Assembly: GCA_964541695.1 (NCBI GenBank)
Contig: CAZIRB010000025.1
Span: 1-25,060 of the forward strand
Direction of reading: 5' to 3'
Source of the DNA: CAZKGE01 sp964541695
Lineage (GTDB): Bacteria > Bacillota > Clostridia > Christensenellales > CAG-138
DNA: 25,060 nucleotides
Made by a program: the position numbers and the translations under genes. Each line of letters starts with the position of its first letter. Within the stretch, counting starts at the first letter, position 1. Below, piece after piece: positions 9,813 to 16,981 of the stretch. Below the pieces are notes generated by a model. The model did no database searches, was not told the DNA's origin, and saw only the letters and a program-made list of their open reading frames with translations.

Positions 9813-9850
9813 TCTCCCCACTTGCAATCGTTTTGCGGGGAGATTATTGT
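9813..9850 (+). promoter_or_regulatory. Promoter of the Spo0A-like gene, embedded in an inverted repeat
   Basis: TTGCAA (9822-9827), 17 bp, TATTGT (9845-9850). The inverted repeat TCTCCCC (9813-9819) / GGGGAGA (9837-9843), with GCAA (9824-9827) / TTGC (9833-9836) inside it, spans the -35 and most of the spacer. It may serve as the apbE terminator and/or as an operator for the next gene. Confidence 0.6.
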
Positions 9851-9894
9851 AGTTTATGAACATTCTATTAATAATTTGGTGGGAGGAGAAAACG

Positions 9895-10251
9895 ATGAGA
9901 CGGACGATTGAACGGGAACTGCTCAAGCTTGGCGCGCCAACGGGACGGCTCGGATACGCCCAGATGGTGTGTGCGCTGGAACTGATCATGTACGACGATC
10001 AGGTGACGAGCACGACGCGCGTGCTGTATCCGCTGGTTGCGGCCAAATGCGCAACAAAGCCCGCGCGCATCGAGCGCAACGTGCGCGAAGAAATCCGGGC
10101 GATCTGGGACTACGGGAACCAGAAACGGCTCGACGAGCTGTTTGTCAACCGCGGCAAATTTCCTCCCGGCAATAAGGAGTTCCTATATACGCTTGCCCGT
10201 CATCTAGAACAGATCTGTCCATATCCAAATCAGCTCTCCGAAGCTATATAG
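9895..10251 (+). CDS. Stand-alone Spo0A C-terminal-type DNA-binding protein
   Basis: Probable transcription regulator made only of the Spo0A effector domain, without a receiver domain. The 118-aa product (ATG at 9895, chosen for GGGAGGAGA at 9881-9889 rather than the upstream ATG at 9856) follows the Spo0A_C pattern: LGAPTGRLGYAQMVCALELI, then TSTTRVLYPLVAAKCATKPARIERNVREEIRAIW, matching the Spo0A VTKVLYP...TPSRVERAIRHAIEVAW helix-turn-helix (recognition helix about 57-71), then NKEFLYTLARHLE. Lacking a phosphoacceptor, it would be controlled by abundance or by competition with true Spo0A for 0A boxes. Such single-domain proteins occur in Clostridia; their roles are little known. Its stop lies inside the 3' end of the convergent cyclase gene. 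Confidence 0.85.
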   Translation: MRRTIERELLKLGAPTGRLGYAQMVCALELIMYDDQVTSTTRVLYPLVAAKCATKPARIERNVREEIRAIWDYGNQKRLDELFVNRGKFPPGNKEFLYTLARHLEQICPYPNQLSEAI

Positions 10252-11053
10252 CATACTGCTCCACCCGATTTCTGCCGCCGCTTTTTGCGGCATACAGCGC
10301 CAGATCCGCCATCTTCAGCAATTGATCCTCGTCCACGGCTCCGGCGTCGGTTCCGGGTTGGTAAACGACTACCCCTGCGCTGACCGTCAGCGCGGATTCC
10401 GCGTCCCCCGGGACGGTCCGTATGGCAAGCTCCTTCACGGCGCGCCGCGCGCGTTCGGCCAGCATGCGCGCGGCCGCCGGGTCGGAGACGGAGCATACCG
10501 CGAGAAATTCCTCGCCGCCGTAGCGGAACACGAGGTCGGACGCGCGGCCGAACACGCCGTCGAGCGCCCGCGCGACGCGGGAAAGCGCCTCGTCGCCCGC
10601 CGCGTGCCCGAACGCGTCGTTGTAGAGCTTGAAGCGGTCGATGTCGAACATGATCAGCGCGGCCGGGCGGCCGTGCCGCCTGCACAGCTCCAGCAGCGTC
10701 CGCATGCCGAAAAAGCCGCCGCGGCGGTTTAGCAGGCCCGTCAGCGGGTCGGTCTGCGCGTCCGCGTACAGGCGGCGCAGCGCAAACGAGCTGACGCCCG
10801 CGAGCGCGAGGCAGAGGAGCGGCATGGCGGCGGCGGACGCGTACAGCGCGGCGCGGAAGAACCCGCCCTCCGCGCTGCGCGTCGCAAAGAACAGGTTCAG
10901 CCCGGCAAGGCCCAGCACGCCCGCAAGCAGCGGCGCGTGCAATCTTTTGGCCGCATTCAGCGGCGCGCCGGAAGCGCGCGCCTTTTTTTGTCGGGGCGCT
11001 TGCGTCCGCGGCCGCTTCAATCGGCTCCGTTCGGTGACAAGGGGCGTGTCCAT
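10244..11053 (-). CDS. Membrane diguanylate cyclase (GGDEF domain)
   Basis: Makes cyclic di-GMP from two GTP, a second messenger usually controlling motility, adhesion and exopolysaccharide. In 269 aa: a basic N-terminus (RQKKARASG), two hydrophobic helices at about 41-57 and 68-92 with a very short loop and no visible sensor domain, then a GGDEF domain starting DPLTGLLNRRGG. Also seen are FDIDRFKLYNDAFGHAAGDEAL (137-156) and the active-site loop RYGGEEF (GGEEF at 179-183), an active variant. The inhibitory I-site RxxD (RASD, 170-173) sits five residues before GGEEF as in feedback-inhibited cyclases. It lies between glycosyltransferase clusters, suggesting a link to surface glycans. The ATG has no good SD. 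It ends convergently over the Spo0A-like gene. Confidence 0.93.
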   Translation of the reverse strand: MDTPLVTERSRLKRPRTQAPRQKKARASGAPLNAAKRLHAPLLAGVLGLAGLNLFFATRSAEGGFFRAALYASAAAMPLLCLALAGVSSFALRRLYADAQTDPLTGLLNRRGGFFGMRTLLELCRRHGRPAALIMFDIDRFKLYNDAFGHAAGDEALSRVARALDGVFGRASDLVFRYGGEEFLAVCSVSDPAAARMLAERARRAVKELAIRTVPGDAESALTVSAGVVVYQPGTDAGAVDEDQLLKMADLALYAAKSGGRNRVEQYAI

Positions 11054-11136
11054 ACGCTTTGCTATATGCAGCGCTTGACAAAACTATGCCCGCGAAGAAT
11101 GGCGAACCGCCTGCGAAGAAGAACGAATCCGGAGAA

Positions 11137-11165
11137 TTGCCGCGCGCGCGTTCCTGTGGTATGAT
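11137..11165 (+). promoter_or_regulatory. Promoter of the three-gene glycosyltransferase operon
   Basis: TTGCCG (11137-11142), 17-bp spacer, TATGAT (11160-11165). The predicted start is near 11172, giving a short leader of about 26 nt that contains AAAGGAAAGG before the ATG at 11198. Confidence 0.65.
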
Positions 11166-11197
11166 GAAACCGCAGTTTGCGTCAAAGGAAAGGCCGC

Positions 11198-12400
11198 ATG
11201 CGCGTTTTTTACATCAATTCCGTCTGCGAACAGGGCAGCACGGGCCGGATATTCAAGGAGCTTGCGCACCGCGTGATCGCGCGCGGCGGCGAGGCCGAGA
11301 TCGCGTTCGGCCGCGGCGCGTCGCCCGCCGACCTGCCGTTTTACCGCATCGGGAACCGCTTCTCATTCTATACGCACGTACTCGGCACGCGTCTCACCGA
11401 CCGGCAGGGCACGTTTTCGCGCCTTGCAACCGCCGGGCTGATCCGCCGCATGCGTGCGTACCGGCCGGACATCGTGCACCTCGGGAACCTGCACGGCTAC
11501 TACCTCAACGTGCCGATGCTGACGGAGTATCTTAAAAAAACCAATACGCCGGTCGTCTGGACGTTGCACGACTGCTGGTCGTTCACCGGACACTGTTCGC
11601 ACTTTACGGACGTCGGCTGCGAGCGTTGGAAAACGGGCTGCTATAACTGCCCGAAACGCTCCGTATACCCCGCAAGCTGGTTTTTTGACCGCTCGAAGCG
11701 GATGTACAATAAAAAACGCGATTGGTTTTCGCGTCTGCCGGACCTGACGCTCGCCGCACCGAGCCGCTGGCTCGGGAACTGCGTGCAAGAATCGTTTTTG
11801 GCGGGCGTTCCGCTGCGCGTGCTCCAAAACGGCGTCGACCTTGCCGTGTTTTGCCCGACGGACTCCGATTTTCGCGACCGGCACGGCCTGACCGGTAAAA
11901 AGATCGCGCTCGGCGTCGCGACGCCGTGGGACGAGCGCAAGGGGCTGTACGACTGCGTGCGGCTTGCCGGGCTCCTTGGCCCGGACTGGACGGTCGTGCT
12001 AGTCGCGCTGACCGAAAAGCAGCGCCGCGCGCTGCCCGCCGACATGCTGGGCCTGCCGCGCACGGACAGCGCGGCCGAGCTTGCGGAAATTTACAGCGCG
12101 GCGGACGTGTACATCAATCCCACGTACTGCGACACGTTCCCGACGACGAACCTCGAGGCGCTCGCGTGCGGCACGCCCGTCGTGACGTACCGCGCCGGCG
12201 GCTCGCCCGAGGCGCTGGACGATTCATGCGGCGTTACCGTGCCGATGGGCGATGTGGCCGCGCTTGCCGGGGCGGTGGAGCGCGCCGCGTCGTTTTCGCG
12301 CGCGGACTGCGTGCGCCGCGCCGCGGCGTTCGATCGGGACGCGCGGTTTTTGCCGTACCTAAAGCTATACGACGAGCTTCTCGGGAGGGCGCGCGCATGA
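11198..12400 (+). CDS. GT4-family glycosyltransferase (first of three)
   Basis: Predicted retaining GT-B sugar transferase in surface-polysaccharide synthesis. The 400-aa protein starts at the ATG at 11198 behind AAAGGAAAGG (11184-11193). The acceptor half shows NSVCEQGSTGRIFKELA, PDIVHLGNLHGYYLN and WTLHDCWSFTGHCSHF, followed by a Cys cluster (GCERWKTGCYNCPK), typical of a subgroup of capsule/exopolysaccharide transferases. The donor half shows LGVATPWDERKGL, IYSAADVYINPTYCDTFPTTNLEALACGTPVVTYRAGGSPE, with the E-x7-E-type donor-binding motif. Its TGA overlaps the next ATG (ATGA). The sugar donor cannot be predicted. Confidence 0.93.
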   Translation: MRVFYINSVCEQGSTGRIFKELAHRVIARGGEAEIAFGRGASPADLPFYRIGNRFSFYTHVLGTRLTDRQGTFSRLATAGLIRRMRAYRPDIVHLGNLHGYYLNVPMLTEYLKKTNTPVVWTLHDCWSFTGHCSHFTDVGCERWKTGCYNCPKRSVYPASWFFDRSKRMYNKKRDWFSRLPDLTLAAPSRWLGNCVQESFLAGVPLRVLQNGVDLAVFCPTDSDFRDRHGLTGKKIALGVATPWDERKGLYDCVRLAGLLGPDWTVVLVALTEKQRRALPADMLGLPRTDSAAELAEIYSAADVYINPTYCDTFPTTNLEALACGTPVVTYRAGGSPEALDDSCGVTVPMGDVAALAGAVERAASFSRADCVRRAAAFDRDARFLPYLKLYDELLGRARA

Positions 12401-13497
12401 AGCGGGTGCTTTGCGTCAACGGCGGGCCGCTCGACTACGGCGGCATCAGCACGTTTTTGTTCAACTATCTGTCGCACATCGACCGCGGCCGCGTGGCGTT
12501 CGATTTTGTCGTGCACGGGGAGCGGGAGGGCCCGCGTGAGGCGGAGACCGAGGCGCTGGGCTGCCGCGTGTTCCACGTGCCCGTCAAGAGCGCGGACTTT
12601 TCCGGCAACGCGCGCGCGCTTTCGGAACTGTTCCGCTCCGGCGGGTACCGGATCGTGCACGCGCACCTCGACGCGATGAACGGCTACGTGCTCGGCCTGG
12701 CCAAGCGCGCCGGTGTGCCGGTCCGCATTTCGCACTGCCACAACACGCAGTATTTAACGACCAACCCCGCGGCAAAGCTGCTGCACGACATTGAGAAACG
12801 ACGCATTCCGCGCGTGGCGACGCATTTGCTCGCGTGCTCGGACGAGGCGGCGCACTTCTTCTACGGCGCGCGGGCGGTCGAGGGCGGCCGCGTCACGCTC
12901 GTGAAGAACGCGGTCGAACTCGACCGTTTCCGCTTCGACGCGGCGGCGCGGAACGCGCTGCGCAGGGAACTCGGCATCGCCGAATCCGCATTCGTGGTCG
13001 GCAACGTCGCGCGCTTTGCCTATCAAAAGAACCACGCGTTTTTGCTTGACGCGTTTGCAAAGCTTCTTCCTCTGCGGCCGGACGCCGTGCTCGTGCTGGC
13101 CGGCGACGGCGAGCTGCGCGCGGAGATCGAATCGCAGATTGAACGCCTGAATCTCGCGGATTCCGTGCGCCTGCTCGGGTACCGTGCGGACGCGGAGCGG
13201 CTGTACAGCCTGTTCGACGCGTTCGCGCTCCCGTCGCGCTTCGAAGGGCTCGGCATCGTGCTCGTCGAGGCGCAACTGTCGGGATTGCCGTGCTTTGCGT
13301 CACGCGCCGTCCCGTCAGAATCACGCGTGACGGACTGCGCGTTTCTGCCGCTCGACGCTGGTGAATGGGCTGCGGCGCTGGCCGGGGCGCAATTGCGCGC
13401 GCGCGACATCGACCGCGGCGCGTTTGCCGCGCGCGGCTACGACATCCGGCTGGAGGCCGAGAAGCTCCAGCGGTTTTACGAGGGCCTGCCGGTATGA
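12397..13497 (+). CDS. GT4-family glycosyltransferase (second of three)
   Basis: Predicted GT-B transferase of 366 aa, EpsF-like in overall pattern. It begins MKRVLCVNGGPLDYGGISTFLFNYL, a glycine-rich acceptor-side start seen in exopolysaccharide transferases, then IVHAHLDAMNGYVLGLAKRAGVPVRISHCHNT. The donor domain has VVGNVARFAYQKNHAFLLDAF, LVLAGDGELRAEIE, VRLLGYRADAERLYSLFDAFALPSRFEGLGIVLVEAQLSGLPC. GGGAGG lies at 12383-12388, inside the previous gene. Both ends overlap neighbours by 4 bp (ATGA), so the three proteins are probably made in fixed ratio. Acceptor and sugar are unknown. Confidence 0.94.
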   Translation: MKRVLCVNGGPLDYGGISTFLFNYLSHIDRGRVAFDFVVHGEREGPREAETEALGCRVFHVPVKSADFSGNARALSELFRSGGYRIVHAHLDAMNGYVLGLAKRAGVPVRISHCHNTQYLTTNPAAKLLHDIEKRRIPRVATHLLACSDEAAHFFYGARAVEGGRVTLVKNAVELDRFRFDAAARNALRRELGIAESAFVVGNVARFAYQKNHAFLLDAFAKLLPLRPDAVLVLAGDGELRAEIESQIERLNLADSVRLLGYRADAERLYSLFDAFALPSRFEGLGIVLVEAQLSGLPCFASRAVPSESRVTDCAFLPLDAGEWAAALAGAQLRARDIDRGAFAARGYDIRLEAEKLQRFYEGLPV

Positions 13498-14597
13498 AGA
13501 AGGTGCTGTTTATCACGAACATCCCCGCGCCGTACCGCGTCGATTTCTTCAACGCGCTGGGGAAAACCTGCGACCTGACCGTGCTGTTCGAGGCCAGGCG
13601 CGCGCCTGGCATCCGGTTCAACTGGAACGAGCACAGCATTGAAAATTTTCGCGCCATATTCCTGTCCGACGGCGAGATCCGCGAGCGGCGCGTGGATGTA
13701 TCGATATTTGGTCACTTAAGGCGCGAGCGGTACGACCATATCGTCGCCACAAGCTACGGATACCTGACCGAGATGGCCGCGCTGTTTGATCTTTTGGCGC
13801 GGCGGATCCCCTACGAGCTGGAGCTGGACGGCGGCGTCGTGCGCGAAGGCGAACATGCGGCAAAGCGCCTGATCAAGCGAACGCTGATCCGTAACGCGCG
13901 GCGCATCTTCTCGTCGAGCGCGTGCACGGACGAGGCGCTGCGGTATTACGGCGCCGACGCAAGAAAAATCGTGCGGTATCCGTTCACGTCGCTGACGGTC
14001 GCCGACATACTTCCGTCGCCGCCTTCCGAGGCGGACAAGCGCGCCTTTCGGGCGCGGCTCGGCGTGCCGGAAGCGCGCATGGTGCTGGGCGTGGGGCAGT
14101 TCATCCCGCGCAAGGGCTTCGACGTGCTGCTGCGCTGCGCGAAGGACTTGCCTCCGGACGTCGGCGTCTATCTTGCGGGCGCGGAGCCGACCGACGATTA
14201 CCGCGCCATGGCGAAGGGCCTTGAGCACGTGCATTTTGTGGGGTTTTTAACGAAGGACGAGCTGAACGCGTATTTCCGCGCTGCGGACGTGCTGGCGCTG
14301 CCGACGCGCGAGGATATGTGGGGGCTGGTCGTCAACGAGGCGCTGGCAAACGCTCTGCCCGTGATCACGACCGACCGCTGCGTCGCGGGGCTGGAGCTGG
14401 TCCGGGACGGCGAGAACGGGAATTTAATCGCGCCCGACGACGCGGACGCGCTGCTTGCCCGCATTCAAAGCGCCGTCTTTGCGGAGCCGGACGCGCGCCG
14501 GGCCATGGCGGAGGCGGCGCTGACCGCGATCCGCCCGTACACGATCGAGCGCATGGTCGACGTGCATCTGTCCGCGTTTGCGGCGGACGGCGAATAG
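13494..14597 (+). CDS. GT4-family glycosyltransferase (third of three)
   Basis: Predicted GT-B transferase of 367 aa. It starts MKKVLFITNIPAPYRVDFFNALGK, a hallmark of one GT4 branch where the N-terminal TNIPAPYR segment lines the acceptor cleft. Then come YDHIVATSYGYLTEMAALF, LELDGGVVREGEHAAKRLIKR and, in the donor half, LGVGQFIPRKGFDVLLRCAKDL, VHFVGFLTKDELNAYFRAADVLALPTREDMWGLVVNEALANALPVI with the acidic donor motif. The ATG overlaps the previous stop (ATGA). It ends at TAG 14597 with no U-run terminator in the following 150 bp. Together with the two preceding genes it likely builds successive linkages of one repeat unit, an inference from order alone. Confidence 0.94.
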   Translation: MKKVLFITNIPAPYRVDFFNALGKTCDLTVLFEARRAPGIRFNWNEHSIENFRAIFLSDGEIRERRVDVSIFGHLRRERYDHIVATSYGYLTEMAALFDLLARRIPYELELDGGVVREGEHAAKRLIKRTLIRNARRIFSSSACTDEALRYYGADARKIVRYPFTSLTVADILPSPPSEADKRAFRARLGVPEARMVLGVGQFIPRKGFDVLLRCAKDLPPDVGVYLAGAEPTDDYRAMAKGLEHVHFVGFLTKDELNAYFRAADVLALPTREDMWGLVVNEALANALPVITTDRCVAGLELVRDGENGNLIAPDDADALLARIQSAVFAEPDARRAMAEAALTAIRPYTIERMVDVHLSAFAADGE

Positions 14598-14670
14598 GGC
14601 GGAATCGGTTTTGGCCATAGAAGAACAGATGCCCTCCGGAGTAACAGCGCATCCCGGCCGCTGAATCGGC

Positions 14671-14688
14671 CCTGCCCGCGCGGGCAGG
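14671..14688. repeat. Perfect 18-bp palindrome between the GT operon and nfo
   Basis: CCTGCCCGC/GCGGGCAGG is its own reverse complement. It sits in the 152-bp gap between convergent transcripts (third glycosyltransferase and nfo). No T-run flanks it on either strand, so it is not a textbook intrinsic terminator, though as RNA it would fold into a strong hairpin that could protect 3' ends. Confidence 0.6.
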
Positions 14689-14749
14689 CTAGTAGGGGTG
14701 CCCCGCGGCGGTTTATGCGGGCGGTTAGCGGTTTATAAAGGCCGCGCGG

Positions 14750-15592
14750 TCACCCCATACCGCGCAGCAGCCGGAGTTCCGCGCCGTGGCCGGCCAGGTC
14801 GTTCGGCGTCTCGAGTATCATCGGGATGCCGAGAAGCGCCTCGTGGTAGGCGATGCGGCGCAGCGCGGCAAGGCCGATCTCGCCCTCGCCGACGCGCGCG
14901 TGGCGGTCGTGGCCGCTGTTAAACGGCGTCATGCTGTCGTTGAGGTGCACGCAGCGCAGCCGGGACAGGCCTATGCTGCGGTCGAACGCGGCCAGCACGC
15001 CGTCGAGGTCGTTTTTGATGTCGTAGCCCGCCGCAAACACGTGGCAGGTGTCGAGGCAGACGCCGAACCGGCCCGTGTCCGGCAGCAGCGCAAGCAGCTC
15101 GGCAAGCTCCTCAAACGTTTTGCCGATCGAGCTGCCCTGGCCGGGCATCGTCTCGAGCAGCACGGTCGTCTTAACCGGTCCGGGCAGCGCCTCGGTCAAA
15201 AGCTCGGCCGCGCGGCGCATGCCCGCGCGCGCGCCCAGGCCCATGTGGCTGCCTGGGTGAAGGTTGTACAGCCCGCCGCGGATATGATCCATGCGGAACA
15301 GGTCGTCTCGCACGGTCTGCAGCGCGAACGCGCGCTGGGACGCGTCGACGGCGCAGATGTTGAGCGTGTACGGCGCGTGCGCGACAATCGGGGCGAACGC
15401 GTGCTCGGCGAGCAGCCGGTTTAAGCTGTCGGCGTCGCCGGGGTCGAAGCGCTTTGCGCGGCTGCCGCGCGGGTTGCGCAGGAAGAACTGGAACGTGTCC
15501 GCGCCGATCGACAGCGCGTCCTTGCCCATGCCGGCAAAGCCGCGCGTCGCGGAGAGATGACAGCCCAGATGCGGCGATGCATTCTGTTTCAT
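14750..15592 (-). CDS. nfo: Endonuclease IV (AP endonuclease, base excision repair)
   Basis: Zn-dependent cleavage of DNA 5' to abasic sites. The 280-aa length is close to the E. coli enzyme. TIM-barrel AP-endonuclease-2 motifs appear in order: HLGCHLSA, HAPYTLNICA, LYNLHPGSHMGLGARAG, the LLETMPGQGSSIGKTFEEL metal-ligand Glu region, GVCLDTCHVFAAGYDI, VHLNDSMTPFNSGHDRHARVGEGEIG and IPMILETPND. The ATG at 15592 gives MKQNASPHLG; a longer in-frame start exists upstream but lacks support. An extended -10 (TGG-TACGAT) ends six bases before this ATG, so the message may be leaderless. It is divergent from the SDR gene, with 37 bp between the starts. The stop codon lies within a small GCGCGGT/ACCGCGC inverted repeat. 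Confidence 0.96.
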   Translation of the reverse strand: MKQNASPHLGCHLSATRGFAGMGKDALSIGADTFQFFLRNPRGSRAKRFDPGDADSLNRLLAEHAFAPIVAHAPYTLNICAVDASQRAFALQTVRDDLFRMDHIRGGLYNLHPGSHMGLGARAGMRRAAELLTEALPGPVKTTVLLETMPGQGSSIGKTFEELAELLALLPDTGRFGVCLDTCHVFAAGYDIKNDLDGVLAAFDRSIGLSRLRCVHLNDSMTPFNSGHDRHARVGEGEIGLAALRRIAYHEALLGIPMILETPNDLAGHGAELRLLRGMG

Positions 15593-15598
15593 TGCCTT

Positions 15599-15607
15599 AT
15601 CGTACCA
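15599..15607 (-). promoter_or_regulatory. Extended -10 element upstream of nfo
   Basis: The minus strand reads TGG-TACGAT (15607-15599), followed by AAGGCA and the nfo ATG. No good -35 is found at 16-18 bp, so an extended -10 promoter is the best reading. The six-base gap would make the mRNA begin at or next to the ATG. Confidence 0.4.
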
Positions 15608-15629
15608 CAGAAACGGCAGGAAATGCAGC

Positions 15630-16385
15630 ATGGAAATGAGCTTAGAAAAAAAGGTCACGGTGCTCGTCACGGGCGCGTCGGGCGGAATCGGCCGCGCGAT
15701 TGCGGAGGCGTTCCTTGCAAGCGGGCACCGCGTGGCGCTGCACTATCACCTTGGCGAGGCCGAAGCCGTCCGTGCCGTCGAAGAAGCGCGGGGGCGGCGC
15801 CTCTCCGCGCTTGCCGTGCGCGCGGACCTGCGCAGGGAGGACGAGGTCTCTGCCATGATCGGGCGGGTCCGCCAAACGTTCGGGCCTGTGGAGGTGCTGA
15901 TCAATAACGCGGGCGTCGCGCTGCCGCAAAAGCTTCTGACGGACTGCACGGCCACGGAATGGGACGGCGTGTTCCATATCAACGTACGCGGCATGTTTCT
16001 TGTAACGAAAGCGGCGCTGCCCGATATGATCGCAAAAAAGAGCGGCAGCATCGTGAACATCTCGTCGATGTGGGGCGTGACCGGCGGCTCTTGCGAGGCG
16101 GCGTATTCGGCGAGCAAGGCGGCCGTGATCGGGCTGACGAAATCGCTCGCCAAGGAGGTCGCGCCGTCCGGCGTGCGCGTCAACTGCATCGCGCCGGGCT
16201 TTATCTGCACCGCGATGAACGCCGGTCTATCGCAAGACGACGTCGAGGCCATCCGGCTCGAGACGCCGCTGGAAACGCTCGGGACCCCGGAGGACGTGGC
16301 CAACGCGGCGCTCTTTCTCGCGCTCGGCGGCGCGCGCTTTGTCACCGGCCAGGTGCTCTGCGTGGACGGCGGCCGGTGTATGTAG
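15630..16385 (+). CDS. SDR-family NAD(P)H-dependent oxidoreductase (FabG-like 3-oxoacyl-ACP reductase type)
   Basis: Classical short-chain dehydrogenase of 251 aa: cofactor motif TGASGGIG (14-21), NNAG (92-95), catalytic Ser146 (NISSMWG), Tyr159 and Lys163 (YSASK), the substrate-loop start NCIAPGFICTAMN, and the C-terminal DGG. The family reduces keto groups on acyl carriers, sugars or small molecules. Close FabG resemblance (SGSIVNISSM, VTGQVLCVDGG) suggests a 3-oxoacyl-ACP-like or other keto substrate, but no fatty-acid genes are next to it, so the substrate stays open. The ATG at 15630 has AGGAAA upstream; a second ATG two codons on is possible. A terminator follows at 16449. Confidence 0.92.
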   Translation: MEMSLEKKVTVLVTGASGGIGRAIAEAFLASGHRVALHYHLGEAEAVRAVEEARGRRLSALAVRADLRREDEVSAMIGRVRQTFGPVEVLINNAGVALPQKLLTDCTATEWDGVFHINVRGMFLVTKAALPDMIAKKSGSIVNISSMWGVTGGSCEAAYSASKAAVIGLTKSLAKEVAPSGVRVNCIAPGFICTAMNAGLSQDDVEAIRLETPLETLGTPEDVANAALFLALGGARFVTGQVLCVDGGRCM

Positions 16386-16448
16386 GGGGAGCAGGTGGCT
16401 TAGGGACGGATTTGGTTGCAGTATACGTTATCAAGAAAGTACATTTGG

Positions 16449-16483
16449 AGTGCCGGAGGTTTTGGTTCCGGCGCTTCTGTTTT
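16449..16483 (+). terminator. Terminator after the SDR gene
   Basis: AGTGCCGGA (16449-16457) pairs with TCCGGCGCT (16467-16475), nine pairs including one G-U, with a GGTTTTGGT loop, followed by TCTGTTTT. It is placed 63 bp after the SDR stop. Confidence 0.65.
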
Positions 16484-16542
16484 GCTGGGCTGCTGTAGCC
16501 GCGCGGGTCGCGGCCTTCGCGGGGGCCTGCCCGCGCGCCCCC

Positions 16543-16567
16543 GCTTCTTTTCTTGAAGAAAAGAAGC
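16543..16567. repeat. Near-perfect 25-bp inverted repeat (12-bp arms)
   Basis: GCTTCTTTTCTT (16543-16554), one G, then AAGAAAAGAAGC (16556-16567). It is purine/pyrimidine biased, lies in a gene-free stretch, and follows a GC-rich segment with its own short palindromes. It has no coding explanation. It may be part of a dispersed intergenic element together with the downstream 110-bp repeats. Confidence 0.7.
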
Positions 16568-16622
16568 AAAAGACAGGAGGGGTACCTGCTTAACAATTAT
16601 ATTCCTGCGGGTTTCCAAAGGG

Positions 16623-16878
16623 GGCCGAAGCTGAGCGCCGCCTGCGGCGGATGAAGCGAAGCGAAGGCCCAGTGAGCAAGGAAGCGCAGGCCCAAAGGGG
16701 CGTGCGCGACCATTGCGAACTGTGGGCCGCAAGGCCGAAGCTGAGCGCCGCCTGCGGCGGATGAAGCGAAGCGAAGGCCCAGTGAGCAAGGAAGCGCAGG
16801 CCCAAAGGGGCGTGCGCGACCATTGCGAACTGTGGGCCGCAAGGCCGAAGCTGAGCACCGCCTGCGGCGGATGAAGCG
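16623..16878. repeat. 110-bp direct repeat: two exact copies plus a partial third
   Basis: Copy 1 (16623-16732) and copy 2 (16733-16842) are identical by direct reading. A third begins at 16843, carries one change (A at 16857 where the others have G) and stops matching after about 36 bp. Each unit contains the hairpin CCGCC-TGC-GGCGG and GGCC-GCAA-GGCC, a stem with a GNRA-type loop. Because 110 is not a multiple of three, the open frames crossing it change frame at every copy and are not credible genes. The whole 596-bp interval 16386-16981 has no supported gene. Confidence 0.9.
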
Positions 16879-16927
16879 GAAGCCTTGAAAACCCTACGAA
16901 AAACGCCCAAAGCGAATTGGGTTTCCT

Positions 16928-16973
16928 AAGGGCCTTCGGCCCTTTGGCAGAGGTTTGGGGACGGAGTCCCCAA
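16928..16973. repeat. Two adjacent perfect hairpins downstream of the GNAT gene
   Basis: AAGGGCC-TTC-GGCCCTT (16928-16944) and TTGGGGAC-GGA-GTCCCCAA (16955-16973), both with three-base loops. They start 9 bp past the minus-strand GNAT stop and may end or protect that transcript, although no T-run is present. Together with the 110-bp repeats they look like a composite intergenic repeat element. Confidence 0.6.
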
Positions 16974-16981
16974 CGTTCCGC

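Noticed and set aside
11075..11103. TTGACA upstream of the glycosyltransferase operon as its -35
   Set aside because: No -10-like hexamer at 16-19 bp; the TTGCCG-17-TATGAT pair further downstream fits better and is closer to the gene.
16400..16910. Overlapping minus-strand open frames across the 110-bp repeats
   Set aside because: The repeat period is not a multiple of three, so the same DNA is read in different frames in each copy. No SD, no family motif; the open frames come from GC bias.
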